64,000 nt of DNA. It comes from Alphaproteobacteria bacterium. Lineage in GTDB: Bacteria; Pseudomonadota; Alphaproteobacteria; Micropepsales; Micropepsaceae. Location of the stretch: the NCBI GenBank assembly GCA_947473475.1, contig CANJBZ010000001.1:124001-188000 (forward strand), given 5' to 3'. Position numbers and translations under genes: made by a program. Numbering within the stretch: position 1 is the stretch's first letter; every line of letters starts with the position of its first letter. Shown here in pieces: positions 16,758 through 26,539 of the stretch. Below the pieces are notes generated by a model, which saw nothing but the letters and a program-made list of their open reading frames with translations, was not told the origin of the DNA and searched no databases.

Positions 16758-17719
16758 GCCGCTTCCAGCCAGTGAATACTGAATAGGTTTTCTGGATCGC
16801 GCCACACCGCACGCGGTGTAAAGCCGGCGGACACCGCCAGCGTGCGGAAGCCATCGATCGTATATTTGTGCGAGCTTTCCGTGTGGATGGCTTCGCCTTC
16901 AGAAAAAGCGATCATTTCCCCACAAACCGAAACGCGCTGCGCCCGGCGGCTGATCAAGTACATTTCGATGCGCTGCGGCACGGGGTTGTAAATCGCGTAG
17001 TGCGAAAAGGCCGTAAGATCGAAAGCCGCCCCGATTTCGCGATTAGCGCGCGCCAGAAGATTTTTGTTGAACGCTGCTGTCACACCTGACGGATCGTTAT
17101 AGGCGGCGTGAAGGATGGCGGGGTCCTTCACCAAGTCCACGCCAATCAATAGACCGCCGCCTCGTAACGTCCTCGCAGCCTTTGCCAGAAAAGCGCGGGC
17201 CTCTTCCGGTTCGAAATTGCCGATGGTCGAGCCGGGGAAAAATCCGGCCCGTCTCGATGCGGACGGCGGCAAAACGATCTCGCGCGTGAAATCCGCAACC
17301 AACGGACGGATGGCGAGCGCGGGAAAATCGGACCGCAGCCCCTCGGCGATCTCCTGCAAATAAGGCCCTGAAATATCGATAGGCACATAGGCTTGCGGTG
17401 TGTGCAACGCGCGCAACAGCGGCCTGATTTTTTCAGCGGCGCCCGCGCCATACTCGACGATTTCCGCATCGGGGCCGATCAGCGCAGCCATTTCCGCGGC
17501 GTGCTTGTTCAGCAGCCCGAGCTCCACGCGCGTGGGATAATATTCGGGCAGCGTGCAAATCTGTTCGAATAGGCGCGAGCCCTCGGCATCGTAGAAAAAC
17601 TTGCACGGAATGAATTTGGGCTGGCTGGACAGCCCGGCGAGCAGCGCGCCCGCGTAATCCGTCTCTGGGGCCTGTGCTGCGCGCGTGCCGATCGCGGCAA
17701 TGCGGGGACGCATCCTCAT
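16754..17719 (-). CDS. egtD: L-histidine N-alpha-methyltransferase EgtD
   Basis: 321 residues from the ATG at 17719, which overlaps the egtB stop (ATGA). It is a SAM-dependent methyltransferase. LSSQPKFIPCKFFYDAEGS (two adjacent pieces, LSSQPKFIPCKF and FYDAEGS) and LPEYYPTRVELGLL form the substrate-binding front part, VEYGAGAAEKI is the SAM motif, and FPGSTIGNFEP and ISGPYLQEIA follow. EgtD trimethylates histidine to hercynine, the first step of ergothioneine synthesis. Length and motifs match the family. It is paired with EgtB. Confidence 0.93.
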   Translation of the reverse strand: MRMRPRIAAIGTRAAQAPETDYAGALLAGLSSQPKFIPCKFFYDAEGSRLFEQICTLPEYYPTRVELGLLNKHAAEMAALIGPDAEIVEYGAGAAEKIRPLLRALHTPQAYVPIDISGPYLQEIAEGLRSDFPALAIRPLVADFTREIVLPPSASRRAGFFPGSTIGNFEPEEARAFLAKAARTLRGGGLLIGVDLVKDPAILHAAYNDPSGVTAAFNKNLLARANREIGAAFDLTAFSHYAIYNPVPQRIEMYLISRRAQRVSVCGEMIAFSEGEAIHTESSHKYTIDGFRTLAVSAGFTPRAVWRDPENLFSIHWLEAA

Positions 17720-18993
17720 GCGTCCTCCGCTAGCCGGATGCCGGAAAACTGCCAACGCGCGGACGGGGGAAAGAAATTGCGATAGGTCGGGCGGATGTGA
17801 TCGGCGGGAGTCGCGCAGGAGCCGCCGCGCAATACCAGTTGGCCGCACATGAATTTGCCGTTGTACTCACTGACCGCTCCATCCAGGGCTTTGAATCCGG
17901 GATAGGGATCGTAGCTGGAACGCGTCCATTCCCAGGCGTCGCCATAGATTTGGAGAAGACCGGGGTTTTCGACTGCTGCTTTCGGATGCGGGCGCGTGGG
18001 ATCGAGCAGATTGCCATTCACCGGAATGGACGCCGCTGCCGCTTCCCATTCAAATTCCGTAGGCAATCTTTTTCCGGCCCACGCAGCGTACGCATAGGCT
18101 TCGTGGAAGCTGACATGCACGACAGGTTCATCGGGCTTAACCGGCTGCATGCCGTTTAGGGTGAACACGCTCCACGCGCTGTCGTCGTGCGTCCAATAGA
18201 GCGGCGCGGTCCATGCTTGCGCTTGCACAAGCGCCCAGCCGTCCGACAGCCAAAATTCCGGCCGGCGATAGCCGCCGTCCTCTATGAAGGCGAGATATTC
18301 GCCGCATGTCACGAGACGGTTGGCAAGGCGGTACGGGTTAAGAATAACGAGATGACGCGGGCCTTCATTGTCGAACGCGAAATCCTCGCCTTGATGGCCA
18401 ATCGGTACGATGCCGCCGGCGAAATCGATCCAGCGCAGCGGAACGGCGTCGCGCACGGCCGCCGGCTGCGATGGCACATAGACGGGATGCAGCGGATTGC
18501 ATGAAAACGCATGCTTGATATCGGTAAGGAGTAGCTCTTGATGCTGCTGTTCGTGATGCAGGCCGAGTTCCGCTAACGGCTCGAATGCCAACCTACCTGC
18601 TTCGCCCGTCGCTTCGAACAATTCGCCGACAGCGTTATCCACGTGACGGCGATACGCGAGAACCTCATCCACACCGGGTCGCGTCAGAAGTCCGCGTTGC
18701 GGACGCGGATGCCTGGCGCCCAAGCTTTCGTAATAGGAATTGAACAAATACTGGAAGCGTTCGTCGAACGGGCGGTAACCGCGCCCGTGCGGCATCAGCA
18801 CAACAGTTTCAAAGAACCACGCGGTATGCGCGAGGTGCCATTTGGCCGGACTGGCATCCGGCATGGACTGCACACACTGATCTTCATGCGTGAGCGGCGC
18901 GACGAGGCGCTCACTCAAGCTGCGGACGGCGGCAAAGCGGGACAAGAAGTCCGCGCTGCTTGCCGGTCTATCGCTGATGGATGTGCGAAGCAT
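17716..18993 (-). CDS. egtB: Hercynine sulfoxide-forming oxygenase EgtB
   Basis: 425 residues from the ATG at 18993. The N-terminal DinB-like domain carries iron ligands His56 (WHLAHTAWFFE), His147 and His151 (GLHHEQQHQE). The C-terminal FGE-sulfatase-type domain includes WIDFAGGIVPIGHQG and ends with VLRGGSCATP and YRNFFPP. EgtB joins hercynine to a thiol (gamma-glutamylcysteine or cysteine) with O2. The absence of egtA and egtC nearby fits the two-gene egtB-egtD arrangement found in many proteobacteria. It lies 108 bases downstream of tal-pgi on the same strand. Confidence 0.93.
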   Translation of the reverse strand: MLRTSISDRPASSADFLSRFAAVRSLSERLVAPLTHEDQCVQSMPDASPAKWHLAHTAWFFETVVLMPHGRGYRPFDERFQYLFNSYYESLGARHPRPQRGLLTRPGVDEVLAYRRHVDNAVGELFEATGEAGRLAFEPLAELGLHHEQQHQELLLTDIKHAFSCNPLHPVYVPSQPAAVRDAVPLRWIDFAGGIVPIGHQGEDFAFDNEGPRHLVILNPYRLANRLVTCGEYLAFIEDGGYRRPEFWLSDGWALVQAQAWTAPLYWTHDDSAWSVFTLNGMQPVKPDEPVVHVSFHEAYAYAAWAGKRLPTEFEWEAAAASIPVNGNLLDPTRPHPKAAVENPGLLQIYGDAWEWTRSSYDPYPGFKALDGAVSEYNGKFMCGQLVLRGGSCATPADHIRPTYRNFFPPSARWQFSGIRLAEDA

Positions 18994-19101
18994 AAGGCTC
19001 GACCTGGTGCATTGCGTTCCCCTTCCAGGCCCAGCGGCCCGGTGGAGAGCATTAACGCACTCAGGCGGCAATTGTGCCAGCCCAGCCTTGGGTGAGCCTG
19101 T

Positions 19102-21945
19102 TTATGACAGCGCCGTTACAATCGCTTTCCTCAGCTTGGCGATGCCGGCCGGAACGTCCGCCGGAAGATGTACACGCAGGGCACGGCGGCCTCGGTCATT
19201 CAGGACGGCAAAGTCGCCTGCGGCTGTCGCATCGATGACCGCGCCAAAGCTGTAATTCTTGCCGGGGACCGGCATGTCGGTCGCATGGTCGGCGGTGATC
19301 TGGAGAAAAACACCGCTGTTCGGTCCGCCTTTGTACGCCTGTCCGGTCGAGTGCAGAAAGCGCGGCCCGAAACCCAGACAAGTCGCCACGCGCTTGCTGT
19401 CGCGGATGTCGGCGCGGATTTCATTGAGCGCGTTCTGGGCTTGTGCATTCCGCGCGATGTAGGCGAGGAGCGCGAAATAATCACCCTCGCCTAGGCGGTC
19501 GAGATGTGCCTTCAAAACCGCTTCCAGCGTGGCCGCGCCTTGCAAAGCCTTTGCGTTAGCGGCATTGGCGAAAACCTTAATGCCGTTCTCTTCGAAGAGA
19601 GGAATTTCCGCAGGGAGCGAACCTTGCTGTTCATAGGCGGCCATTAGCTCGCGCGTTTTGACTTTGCTCGCTTCGACATCGGGCTGATCGAACGGATTGA
19701 TCCCGATGATGGCGCCGGCGACGGCCGTTGCAATTTCCCAGCGGAAAAATTCCTGACCCAAGCCGTAAATGTCGGCGAGTGTTATGCGGATAACGGGATG
19801 GCCGGCCTGTTCGCATGCCGCAACGGCTTCGTCTTGCGCTACATCGGACGTGCCCGTGAGGCGCAGGTGAACAAAGACGCGGTCCTGCCCATACGCACCG
19901 GGTCCGGCGATTGCTTCGCCGTCCAAGGGAATGATGCCTTTGCCCAATTTGCCCGTGGATTCGGCGACGAGCTGTTCCAGCCACGCGCCAATGTCGGCGA
20001 TTTCGGGAGACGCGATCACGGTCAGCTTGTCGCGTCCGCCGCGAGCGAGGGTGCCCAGAACAATCCCGAGCATCACGCCGGGGTTTTCGACAGGGGGGAC
20101 GTTCGGGCTGCAGGAATGGACCATGGTCATGGCCGAATCCAGCAGCCGCACGATATCCACGCCCATGACGGCGGCCGGCACGAGGCCGAAATTCGACAGC
20201 ACCGAATAACGCCCGCCAATGTCGGCCTTACCCAGGCAGATGTGGCGGAACTGTTCCGTGCGTGCGAGGGCTTCGAGTTTCGAGCCGGGGTCGGTGATGG
20301 CGATGAAGTGCCGTCCGGCCTTGCCTGCGCCCAAGGCGCTTTCGACTCGCGCGAAGAAATAGTCTTTCAGGATGTTCGGTTCAATCGTGCTCCCGGATTT
20401 GCTGGAGACGATGAACAGCGTGCGCGCGAGATCGATCGCGCTTTCGATGGCTCTGATTTCCGAAGGGTCTGTTGAATCGAGAACAAGCAGCTTCGGGCAG
20501 CCTGTCTGGAAGCCGAATGTGTTTGCGAACACTTCCGCGCCAAGGCTTGAACCACCCATGCCCAACAGAACGGCATGCGTGAACCGCGCGTCACGCGCAT
20601 CCGCTGCAATGCCGGCCAAGGTGTGGCTCGCCTGCTGCTGCTCTTCCACGATAGAGAGCCAGCCGAGCCATTTCGCTTCATCGTTACTGGTCCACAGCGT
20701 GGCGTCCTTGCGCCACAGCCGCCTGATATTACCGGCTTTGCGCCATTCTTCGGACGCCGCGGTCACGGCCTGTTGCAAGGCCGTCGGCAGATGCAGCGTT
20801 TGTGCGTTGCGTTTCGTGCCGAGCTGCTTCACGCGGCTCTTCTCGACGGCGGCAAGCAAATCATCGAAGGCTTCCGCGAAAAGCTGCACACCTTCCGTCG
20901 TCAGTTTCGTGGTTATCGCATCGAGCGAAATCCCAAAGCGCGATAGCGCCGCCAAAGCGGCATCGGCAGCATCGACATTCTCTTCCAAACTGTTTCGGAC
21001 TTCGCCGTGATCGCGGAATGCGTCGAGCGTCTCCGGCGGCACCGTGTTGACCGTATCGGGGCCGATCAGCTCTTCCACATAGAGCACGTCACGGTAGGCG
21101 GGATTTTTGGTGCTTGTGCTCGCCCATAGGAGGCGCTGCACGCGCGCACCGGCGGCGCGTAATTTCTCCCAGCGCGGACCGGCAAACAAACCTTTGTAGT
21201 CTTGATAGGCCAATTTCGCATTGGCGATCGCGATCTTGCCTTTGACACTGGCAAGCGTGTCGCGGTCCGGCCCGGGCGCCATCGTGGCCAAGCGTTCGTC
21301 GATCAGTTTGTCCACGGCGCTGTCGATACGGCTGATGAAGAAGCTTGCCACGCTCGCAACCCGCGCCGCATCGCCTCCACCGCTGACAAACTGCTCAAGC
21401 CCATCGATATAGGCTTGCGCCACTTCGACATAGGCGGCGCGCGCGAACAGCAGCGTGATGTTGACGTTGATGCCTTCGGACAGAAGCTGGCGAATGGCCG
21501 GCACGCCCGCTTCGGTCGCGGGCACTTTGATCATCAGGTTTTCGCGGCCGACACGGGTCCACAGACGGCGCGCTTCGGCGATGGTGCCTTCGGTGTCGTG
21601 GGCGAGGTAGGGCGAGACTTCCAGGCTGACGTATCCGTCGGCGCGTCCCGTGGCCAGATAGACCGGCTTCAGAACATCGGCGGCGTTCTGAATGTCCAGA
21701 ACCGCAAGCCCTTCGTAGAGGGACATGGCATCGGCGTCGGCATCGCGAACGGACGCAATCAGCGAGGAATCGTAATCGCTGCTTCCGGCGATGGCCTTTT
21801 TGAAAATCGCAGGGTTCGAGGTCACCCCCGTCAGCGCGTCATTGTCGACGAGTTTGCGCAAGCCTCCTTCGGCGACGAAACGGCGTGACAGAAAATCGAG
21901 CCAGACGGCCTGACCCTGCTGATGGAGAGACTGGAGCGGATTCAC
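19102..21945 (-). CDS. Bifunctional transaldolase/glucose-6-phosphate isomerase
   Basis: About 947 residues. The GTG at 21945 gives the usual start MNPLQSLHQQGQ; a TTG at 21951 also exists. The transaldolase half spans about 1-370, with TSNPAIFKKAI and the Schiff-base Lys140 (ENLMIKVPAT). The second half is phosphoglucose isomerase, with LGMGGSSLGAEV, FIVSSKSGSTIEPN and GRYSVLSNFGLVPAA. It links the pentose phosphate pathway to glucose-6-phosphate and glycogen metabolism, in keeping with malQ and glgB upstream. Tal-Pgi fusions are known in several bacteria. The last part is intact. Confidence 0.95.
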   Translation of the reverse strand: MNPLQSLHQQGQAVWLDFLSRRFVAEGGLRKLVDNDALTGVTSNPAIFKKAIAGSSDYDSSLIASVRDADADAMSLYEGLAVLDIQNAADVLKPVYLATGRADGYVSLEVSPYLAHDTEGTIAEARRLWTRVGRENLMIKVPATEAGVPAIRQLLSEGINVNITLLFARAAYVEVAQAYIDGLEQFVSGGGDAARVASVASFFISRIDSAVDKLIDERLATMAPGPDRDTLASVKGKIAIANAKLAYQDYKGLFAGPRWEKLRAAGARVQRLLWASTSTKNPAYRDVLYVEELIGPDTVNTVPPETLDAFRDHGEVRNSLEENVDAADAALAALSRFGISLDAITTKLTTEGVQLFAEAFDDLLAAVEKSRVKQLGTKRNAQTLHLPTALQQAVTAASEEWRKAGNIRRLWRKDATLWTSNDEAKWLGWLSIVEEQQQASHTLAGIAADARDARFTHAVLLGMGGSSLGAEVFANTFGFQTGCPKLLVLDSTDPSEIRAIESAIDLARTLFIVSSKSGSTIEPNILKDYFFARVESALGAGKAGRHFIAITDPGSKLEALARTEQFRHICLGKADIGGRYSVLSNFGLVPAAVMGVDIVRLLDSAMTMVHSCSPNVPPVENPGVMLGIVLGTLARGGRDKLTVIASPEIADIGAWLEQLVAESTGKLGKGIIPLDGEAIAGPGAYGQDRVFVHLRLTGTSDVAQDEAVAACEQAGHPVIRITLADIYGLGQEFFRWEIATAVAGAIIGINPFDQPDVEASKVKTRELMAAYEQQGSLPAEIPLFEENGIKVFANAANAKALQGAATLEAVLKAHLDRLGEGDYFALLAYIARNAQAQNALNEIRADIRDSKRVATCLGFGPRFLHSTGQAYKGGPNSGVFLQITADHATDMPVPGKNYSFGAVIDATAAGDFAVLNDRGRRALRVHLPADVPAGIAKLRKAIVTALS

Positions 21946-22073
21946 GAGCAATTCCCGAATAATGCGGTTGACGGTCAGCCGACCTTAGCATGTTGCCGCA
22001 GGCATGCATCATCGGATGCCCGCGCCGCGATGTCTCAACACGCCCGGAACTGACGTGGGGTTAACGCGCGGAG

Positions 22074-23987
22074 TCATGGGCTGCGGCGCGCGTTGAGAAA
22101 AATCTCGGCGCGTTTGCTTGCTTCGGGTGTGAACAGCGGTCCGGGCGGTAAGCGGCGCCGCCAGTTTGGGTGTTCGTCGATGGTGCTTGGAAGATTGGGT
22201 TGCTCGGTCAGCCCGAGAATATCTTCGATGCCACACAACGCCAGCCGTGAAGGTGCGCCGCCGATATAGCAAAGCGCCGCTTGGACCGCCGCGTCCGGGT
22301 TTTCCGGCGCGGGAGGATCGCCATGTGCGCAGCCCGCATCCGAAAACATGTGCCACAGGGCGCGGCGATCATTGTCGCGCCCATGCGCTTCCGCCTCGGC
22401 GTTGAAATCCCTGAACACCTTGGCGCGCCAGCCATTGTCCGTGCCCGTCCACCATCCGGCGACCGTCGGCAAATCGTGCGTCGTGGACATAGCCAGCGAC
22501 TCGCGGCGCCAGCGCCAACGCGGAATAAATCCACCGCCGTCGCGCTCGAACCAGAGCACTTGCATCCCGGCAAGACCGCGATGGGACAGCACGTCGCGAA
22601 ACCCGTAGGGGACTGTGCCAAGGTCTTCGCCGATGACAACCGCACGGTTGAGATGGGATTCGAGCGACACCAGCCGCAGCAAATCTTCCACGGGGTAGCG
22701 CAAATACGCGCCCTGCAACGGCTTGGCGCCATCGGGAATAACCCAAAGCCGCATGAGACTCATCACATGGTCGATGCGCACGCCGCCGGCATTTTCCATA
22801 TTGGCGCGCAGCATCGCGGTGAAGGGCTCGAAGCCTTTGTCGCGCAGGCCGTACGGGGAAAGCGCCGTCACGCCCCAACCTTGCCCCTCGGCATTGAAAT
22901 AATCCGGCGGTGCGCCGATGCTCAATCCCATCAGCACGTCGTCCGGCGCGCCCCAACAATCGCTGCCGGAAGGATCGGCGCCTGTCGCAATGTCCGAGAT
23001 AATGCCGATCTTCATGCCGGCTTGGCGCGCGGCGCGTTGGGCGGCGGCGGCGCTCTTGCTGCTGAGAAATTGCAGGAAGAGGTGGAAATCCACCTCGCTG
23101 CGGTGTTCGCGTGCAAATTTCGCAACCGCGTTGCTTTTTGCGTCGCGATAATCTTGCGGCCAAGTGCGCCAGTTTGTGAGGCCATGACCGCGGAAGTGCG
23201 CGTCCAAACTTTCAAAGATGGCGTGCCGCTTGAGCCGCTCGCCGCCTTTTTCGCAGAAGGCATGAAACGCCGCTTGGCCGTGCGAATCTTGAAAATGCGC
23301 GAACGCTTGCCGGAGCCGCGCAATCTTTTCTCCCGCGGCGTGCGGCCAATCGATCAAACTGTCCGCATCGTCATCCTGCGCCGCACCGGCGCCGAACAAC
23401 GCCGCATCGGCAAACAGCGGGTTGTAGAAGACTCGGCTGGACGGGCTGTACGGGCTTCTGTGCCTTGGCTCCGCCAGAAACAGCGCGTGCGTTGGGCTGA
23501 CCGCGATGGCGTCGAAGCCGTGGGCGCCAGCGTGCTGCGCGGTTTCGGCCAACGCCGCGAAATCGCCGAAACCTGCCGTGTGGCCACCGCGCAAACTGTA
23601 AAGCTGGGCGCTCATTCCCGCGAAGCGGTCGCCGTTCAAATCATCGAACCCGAAACAGCGGGGCGGCGCCACCGCAAGAGTGCGCTCTTCGCCTCCGATG
23701 TTGACTTGGTAGTAACCCGGTGAATCCGGCGCCGTGAGCGAATGGCCCTTCAGGTGAAGCGTTTCGCCGGTCCACGCCGTGAGCACCGGCGGCAGTACGC
23801 GGGCGCGGTCTTCCAACGCTCGCCGGCTGGCGGCGATCTGCGAGTCGCTTTCGGCGGGAAAGCCGATGGCACGTAGGATTTGACGCAGTGTCTCGTCCGC
23901 CACGGTGTGATGATGACCGGATGCGTCGGTCCAGTGCGGTTCGAGCCCCGCCGCTATCGCGAGCGATTGAAGGTCATCTTCACGCAT
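22074..23987 (-). CDS. malQ: 4-alpha-glucanotransferase (amylomaltase)
   Basis: 637 residues. GH77 features are visible: LYSLRGGHTAGFGDFAALAE, the nucleophile region GVRIDHVMSLMRLWVIP, the acid/base VIGEDLGTVP, and STTHDLPTVAGWW. It disproportionates maltodextrins and usually acts with glycogen branching and debranching enzymes. It lies 128 bases downstream of glgB on the same strand; that gap shows no gene. Length is typical. Confidence 0.93.
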   Translation of the reverse strand: MREDDLQSLAIAAGLEPHWTDASGHHHTVADETLRQILRAIGFPAESDSQIAASRRALEDRARVLPPVLTAWTGETLHLKGHSLTAPDSPGYYQVNIGGEERTLAVAPPRCFGFDDLNGDRFAGMSAQLYSLRGGHTAGFGDFAALAETAQHAGAHGFDAIAVSPTHALFLAEPRHRSPYSPSSRVFYNPLFADAALFGAGAAQDDDADSLIDWPHAAGEKIARLRQAFAHFQDSHGQAAFHAFCEKGGERLKRHAIFESLDAHFRGHGLTNWRTWPQDYRDAKSNAVAKFAREHRSEVDFHLFLQFLSSKSAAAAQRAARQAGMKIGIISDIATGADPSGSDCWGAPDDVLMGLSIGAPPDYFNAEGQGWGVTALSPYGLRDKGFEPFTAMLRANMENAGGVRIDHVMSLMRLWVIPDGAKPLQGAYLRYPVEDLLRLVSLESHLNRAVVIGEDLGTVPYGFRDVLSHRGLAGMQVLWFERDGGGFIPRWRWRRESLAMSTTHDLPTVAGWWTGTDNGWRAKVFRDFNAEAEAHGRDNDRRALWHMFSDAGCAHGDPPAPENPDAAVQAALCYIGGAPSRLALCGIEDILGLTEQPNLPSTIDEHPNWRRRLPPGPLFTPEASKRAEIFLNARRSP

Positions 23988-24114
23988 GGCGTCTCAATCC
24001 GGCAGAGTGTTGTCCCGGATGCGATGTTTCCGCCGAAAGCCGCGCCCCACAATGGGGCAGTTTGCGCAGGCGCGCAGCTGCCTCCTCACGACGCTTCGAC
24101 AACAGCGGCATGGA

Positions 24115-26310
24115 TCAGCTTTCCGGTTTGAGAATAAGTGCGGCGAGCGGCGGCAGGACGAGGACCAGCGATTGGCCATACCCATGCGCAGCTACGGATT
24201 CAGTCTGGATCAGGCCGTTGTTGCCGAGATTGCTTCCGCCATAAAATGTCGAGTCGGTGTTTAAAACTTCGCGCCAGCTTCCGGCGAGCGGGACGCCGAT
24301 CCGGTACTTTTCGCGCGGCGCCGGGGTCATGTTGATAATGGCGACGCAAGGGGCTTGGTCCGGTGCGTGGCGCTCATAGGCATAGACGCTTTGATCCGCA
24401 TCGTCCCCGACGATCCAGCGGAAACCATTCGGGTCGGCATCGTGGTGCAGGGAAATTTCGTGGAAATAAAGGTGGTTCAGATCGCGCACGAGGCGCTGCA
24501 GTCCCGCGTGACCGTGCTCCTGCAGCACGTCCCAGGCGACCTCGCCGTCATGGCTCCATTCGTGCCGCTGTCCGATTTCATTGCCCATGAACAGAAGTTT
24601 CTTACCGGGATGCGTCCACATGAACGCGTAATAAGCCCGCAAGTTCGCAAGCTTCTGCCAAGAATCGCCGGGGGCGCGGGCGTAGATAGAGCCTTTTCCG
24701 TAGACAACCTCATCGTGGGAGAGGGGCAAAACGAAACGCTCGGAAAAAGCGTAGAGCAGGCCGAAGGTTAGGTCGCTGTGGTGCCAGCGCCTGTGTACGG
24801 GGTCCTGGGCCAGATATTGGAGCGTGTCATGCATCCACCCCATATTCCACTTGTAGGAAAAGCCGAGCCCGCCATTTTGGACCGGCGCGCTGACGCCGGG
24901 CCAGGCGGTCGATTCCTCGGCGATTGTGATTGCGCCGGGAGCTCGTTCTGAAATCACTGCGTTCATGCGCCGCAGAAAGCTGACCGCTTCCAGATTTTCC
25001 CGCCCGCCATGCTGGTTGGGGACCCATTCGCCGGCTTTGCGCGAGTAGTCGCGGTACAGCATCGAAGCCACCGCATCGACGCGCAGGCCATCGACGTGGA
25101 ATTGCCGCAGCCAGAAAACGGCGCTCGCGATCAGGAAGCCTTCCACTTCGCGGCGGCCCAAATTGTAAATGTAGGTCTTCCAGTCGTGATGAAATCCCTC
25201 GCGCGGGTCGCCGTGCTCATACAGCGGCGTACCGTCAAAGCGCGCCAGGCCATGCGCGTCGATCGGGAAATGTCCGGGCACCCAATCCAGAATCACGCCG
25301 ATATTGGCGCGGTGGCAGGCATCGACGAAATGGGCGAATTCCCGCGGCGTACCGAAACGGGCCGATGGCGCAAATTGCGAGAGCGGCTGATAGCCCCATG
25401 ATCCGCCGAAGGGATGCTCCATGATCGGCAGGAATTCGATATGCGTGAACCCCGGGGCGCTGACATAGGGGATGAGCTTCAGCGCCAATCCGTGCCAATC
25501 CAGGATGCCGGCGGCGTCGCCTTCGGGCCGCAGCCAAGAAGCAGCATGAACCTCGTAGATGGAAATCGGCGCATCGGCGGCCTGCAGCTGTTGCCGCTGC
25601 GCCATCCAGGAATCGTCCGTCCAGGGAAAATGCCAGGGGGTGTCGACGATCGATGCCGTTGCCGGCGGGTGCTCGGTCGCTTTCGCCAAGGGATCGGCTT
25701 TCAGCGGCAGCACAACGCCATCTACGCCAACGATTTCGTATTTGTACCGTTCGCCGCCGCATAAGCGCGGCACGAAGATTTCCCACACGCCGGCACTGTG
25801 ACGCAGGCGCATGATATGCCGCCGTCCGTCCCAGCTGTTGAAATCGCCGACCACGGAGACCCGCTGCGCATTGGGCGCCCATACCGCAAACAGCACGCCT
25901 TCGACGCCGCTGACGGTCATGACATTGGCGCCGAAACGATGCGCCAAATCCCAATGCGAACCTTCGGAAAACAGATGGATGTCCAGATCGCTGAGCACCG
26001 GCCCAAAAGAATAGGAGTCTTCGGTATCCTGCGTGGTGGACGGCCATTGGATGTGCAGCACATAGGGGCGCGCGTCCGGCAAAACGCCCGTAAAAACGCC
26101 GCCATGGGTCAACGCAGCGGCCATGGGCGCAATCAGCGCACCGTCTGTGCCTCGCATTTCGGCGGCAATCGCCCCTGGAAGAAACGCGCGCACCACGCGC
26201 CCCTTCGGCGTGTCATGCGGCCCGAGAACGCCAAAGGGATCGTTCAGGCGCCCTTCCAGCAAAGCATCGAATGCCGCTGCTTCCGCCGATCCGGATTCGA
26301 TCGCGTCCAT
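24115..26310 (-). CDS. glgB: 1,4-alpha-glucan branching enzyme
   Basis: 731 residues from the ATG at 26310. This start is favoured because the preceding maltokinase-type remnant stops at 26316. An N-terminal CBM48 region ([15 protein letters not shown]-type [13 protein letters not shown]) is followed by the GH13 catalytic core: YEVHAASW, nucleophile region [16 protein letters not shown], acid [13 protein letters not shown] and [14 protein letters not shown]. It makes alpha-1,6 branches in glycogen. The C-terminal beta domain is complete ([18 protein letters not shown]). Confidence 0.95.
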   Translation of the reverse strand: MDAIESGSAEAAAFDALLEGRLNDPFGVLGPHDTPKGRVVRAFLPGAIAAEMRGTDGALIAPMAAALTHGGVFTGVLPDARPYVLHIQWPSTTQDTEDSYSFGPVLSDLDIHLFSEGSHWDLAHRFGANVMTVSGVEGVLFAVWAPNAQRVSVVGDFNSWDGRRHIMRLRHSAGVWEIFVPRLCGGERYKYEIVGVDGVVLPLKADPLAKATEHPPATASIVDTPWHFPWTDDSWMAQRQQLQAADAPISIYEVHAASWLRPEGDAAGILDWHGLALKLIPYVSAPGFTHIEFLPIMEHPFGGSWGYQPLSQFAPSARFGTPREFAHFVDACHRANIGVILDWVPGHFPIDAHGLARFDGTPLYEHGDPREGFHHDWKTYIYNLGRREVEGFLIASAVFWLRQFHVDGLRVDAVASMLYRDYSRKAGEWVPNQHGGRENLEAVSFLRRMNAVISERAPGAITIAEESTAWPGVSAPVQNGGLGFSYKWNMGWMHDTLQYLAQDPVHRRWHHSDLTFGLLYAFSERFVLPLSHDEVVYGKGSIYARAPGDSWQKLANLRAYYAFMWTHPGKKLLFMGNEIGQRHEWSHDGEVAWDVLQEHGHAGLQRLVRDLNHLYFHEISLHHDADPNGFRWIVGDDADQSVYAYERHAPDQAPCVAIINMTPAPREKYRIGVPLAGSWREVLNTDSTFYGGSNLGNNGLIQTESVAAHGYGQSLVLVLPPLAALILKPES

Positions 26311-26315
26311 CCGGT

Positions 26316-26474
26316 TCACGCGCCGCGTCCCAGAATTTCGCTGGCCAGGATTGAAAAACCTTTCACGGGAACGTCGAACCAATCGGGACGATAGGTTGCT
26401 TCATAGACAACGTCATACGCTGCTTTCTCAAGAGCGAAAACGGCGATGAGGTTGCCTTCGGGCGCATCCGGCAA
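26316..26474 (-). pseudogene. Remnant of maltokinase (or TreS-maltokinase fusion) C-terminus
   Basis: Reading the minus strand from 26474 gives LPDAPEGNLIAVFALEKAAY, then [19 protein letters not shown] and a TGA stop at 26316-26318, five bases before the glgB ATG. LEKA.Y...YE..YRPDW..P..G is the ending of maltokinases, including the TreS-linked form, which commonly precedes glgB. Upstream of about 26480 the frame loses recognisable similarity and reaches a stop; the rest of the gene is missing. This is a deletion scar of a treS/mak-glgB operon. The exact left breakpoint cannot be fixed by eye. Confidence 0.68.
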
Positions 26475-26512
26475 GCCGCCTTGACAGGGAAGGCGAGTCG
26501 CGGAATCAATGA

Positions 26513-26527
26513 GAACGAAATAAGAAC
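26513..26527 (+). promoter_or_regulatory. LexA (SOS) box of the alphaproteobacterial type
   Basis: GAAC at 26513-26516 and GAAC at 26524-26527 with exactly seven bases between. GAAC/GTTC-N7 direct repeats are the known alphaproteobacterial LexA target. It lies 12 bases before the imuA ATG, as expected for LexA control of imuA-imuB-dnaE2. Confidence 0.8.
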
Positions 26528-26539
26528 ATAATTTAGAAA

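Noticed and set aside
22281-23723. 480-codon frame opposite malQ
   Set aside because: It is antisense to a well-supported malQ, has no recognisable domain, and arises from the high third-position GC of the real gene.
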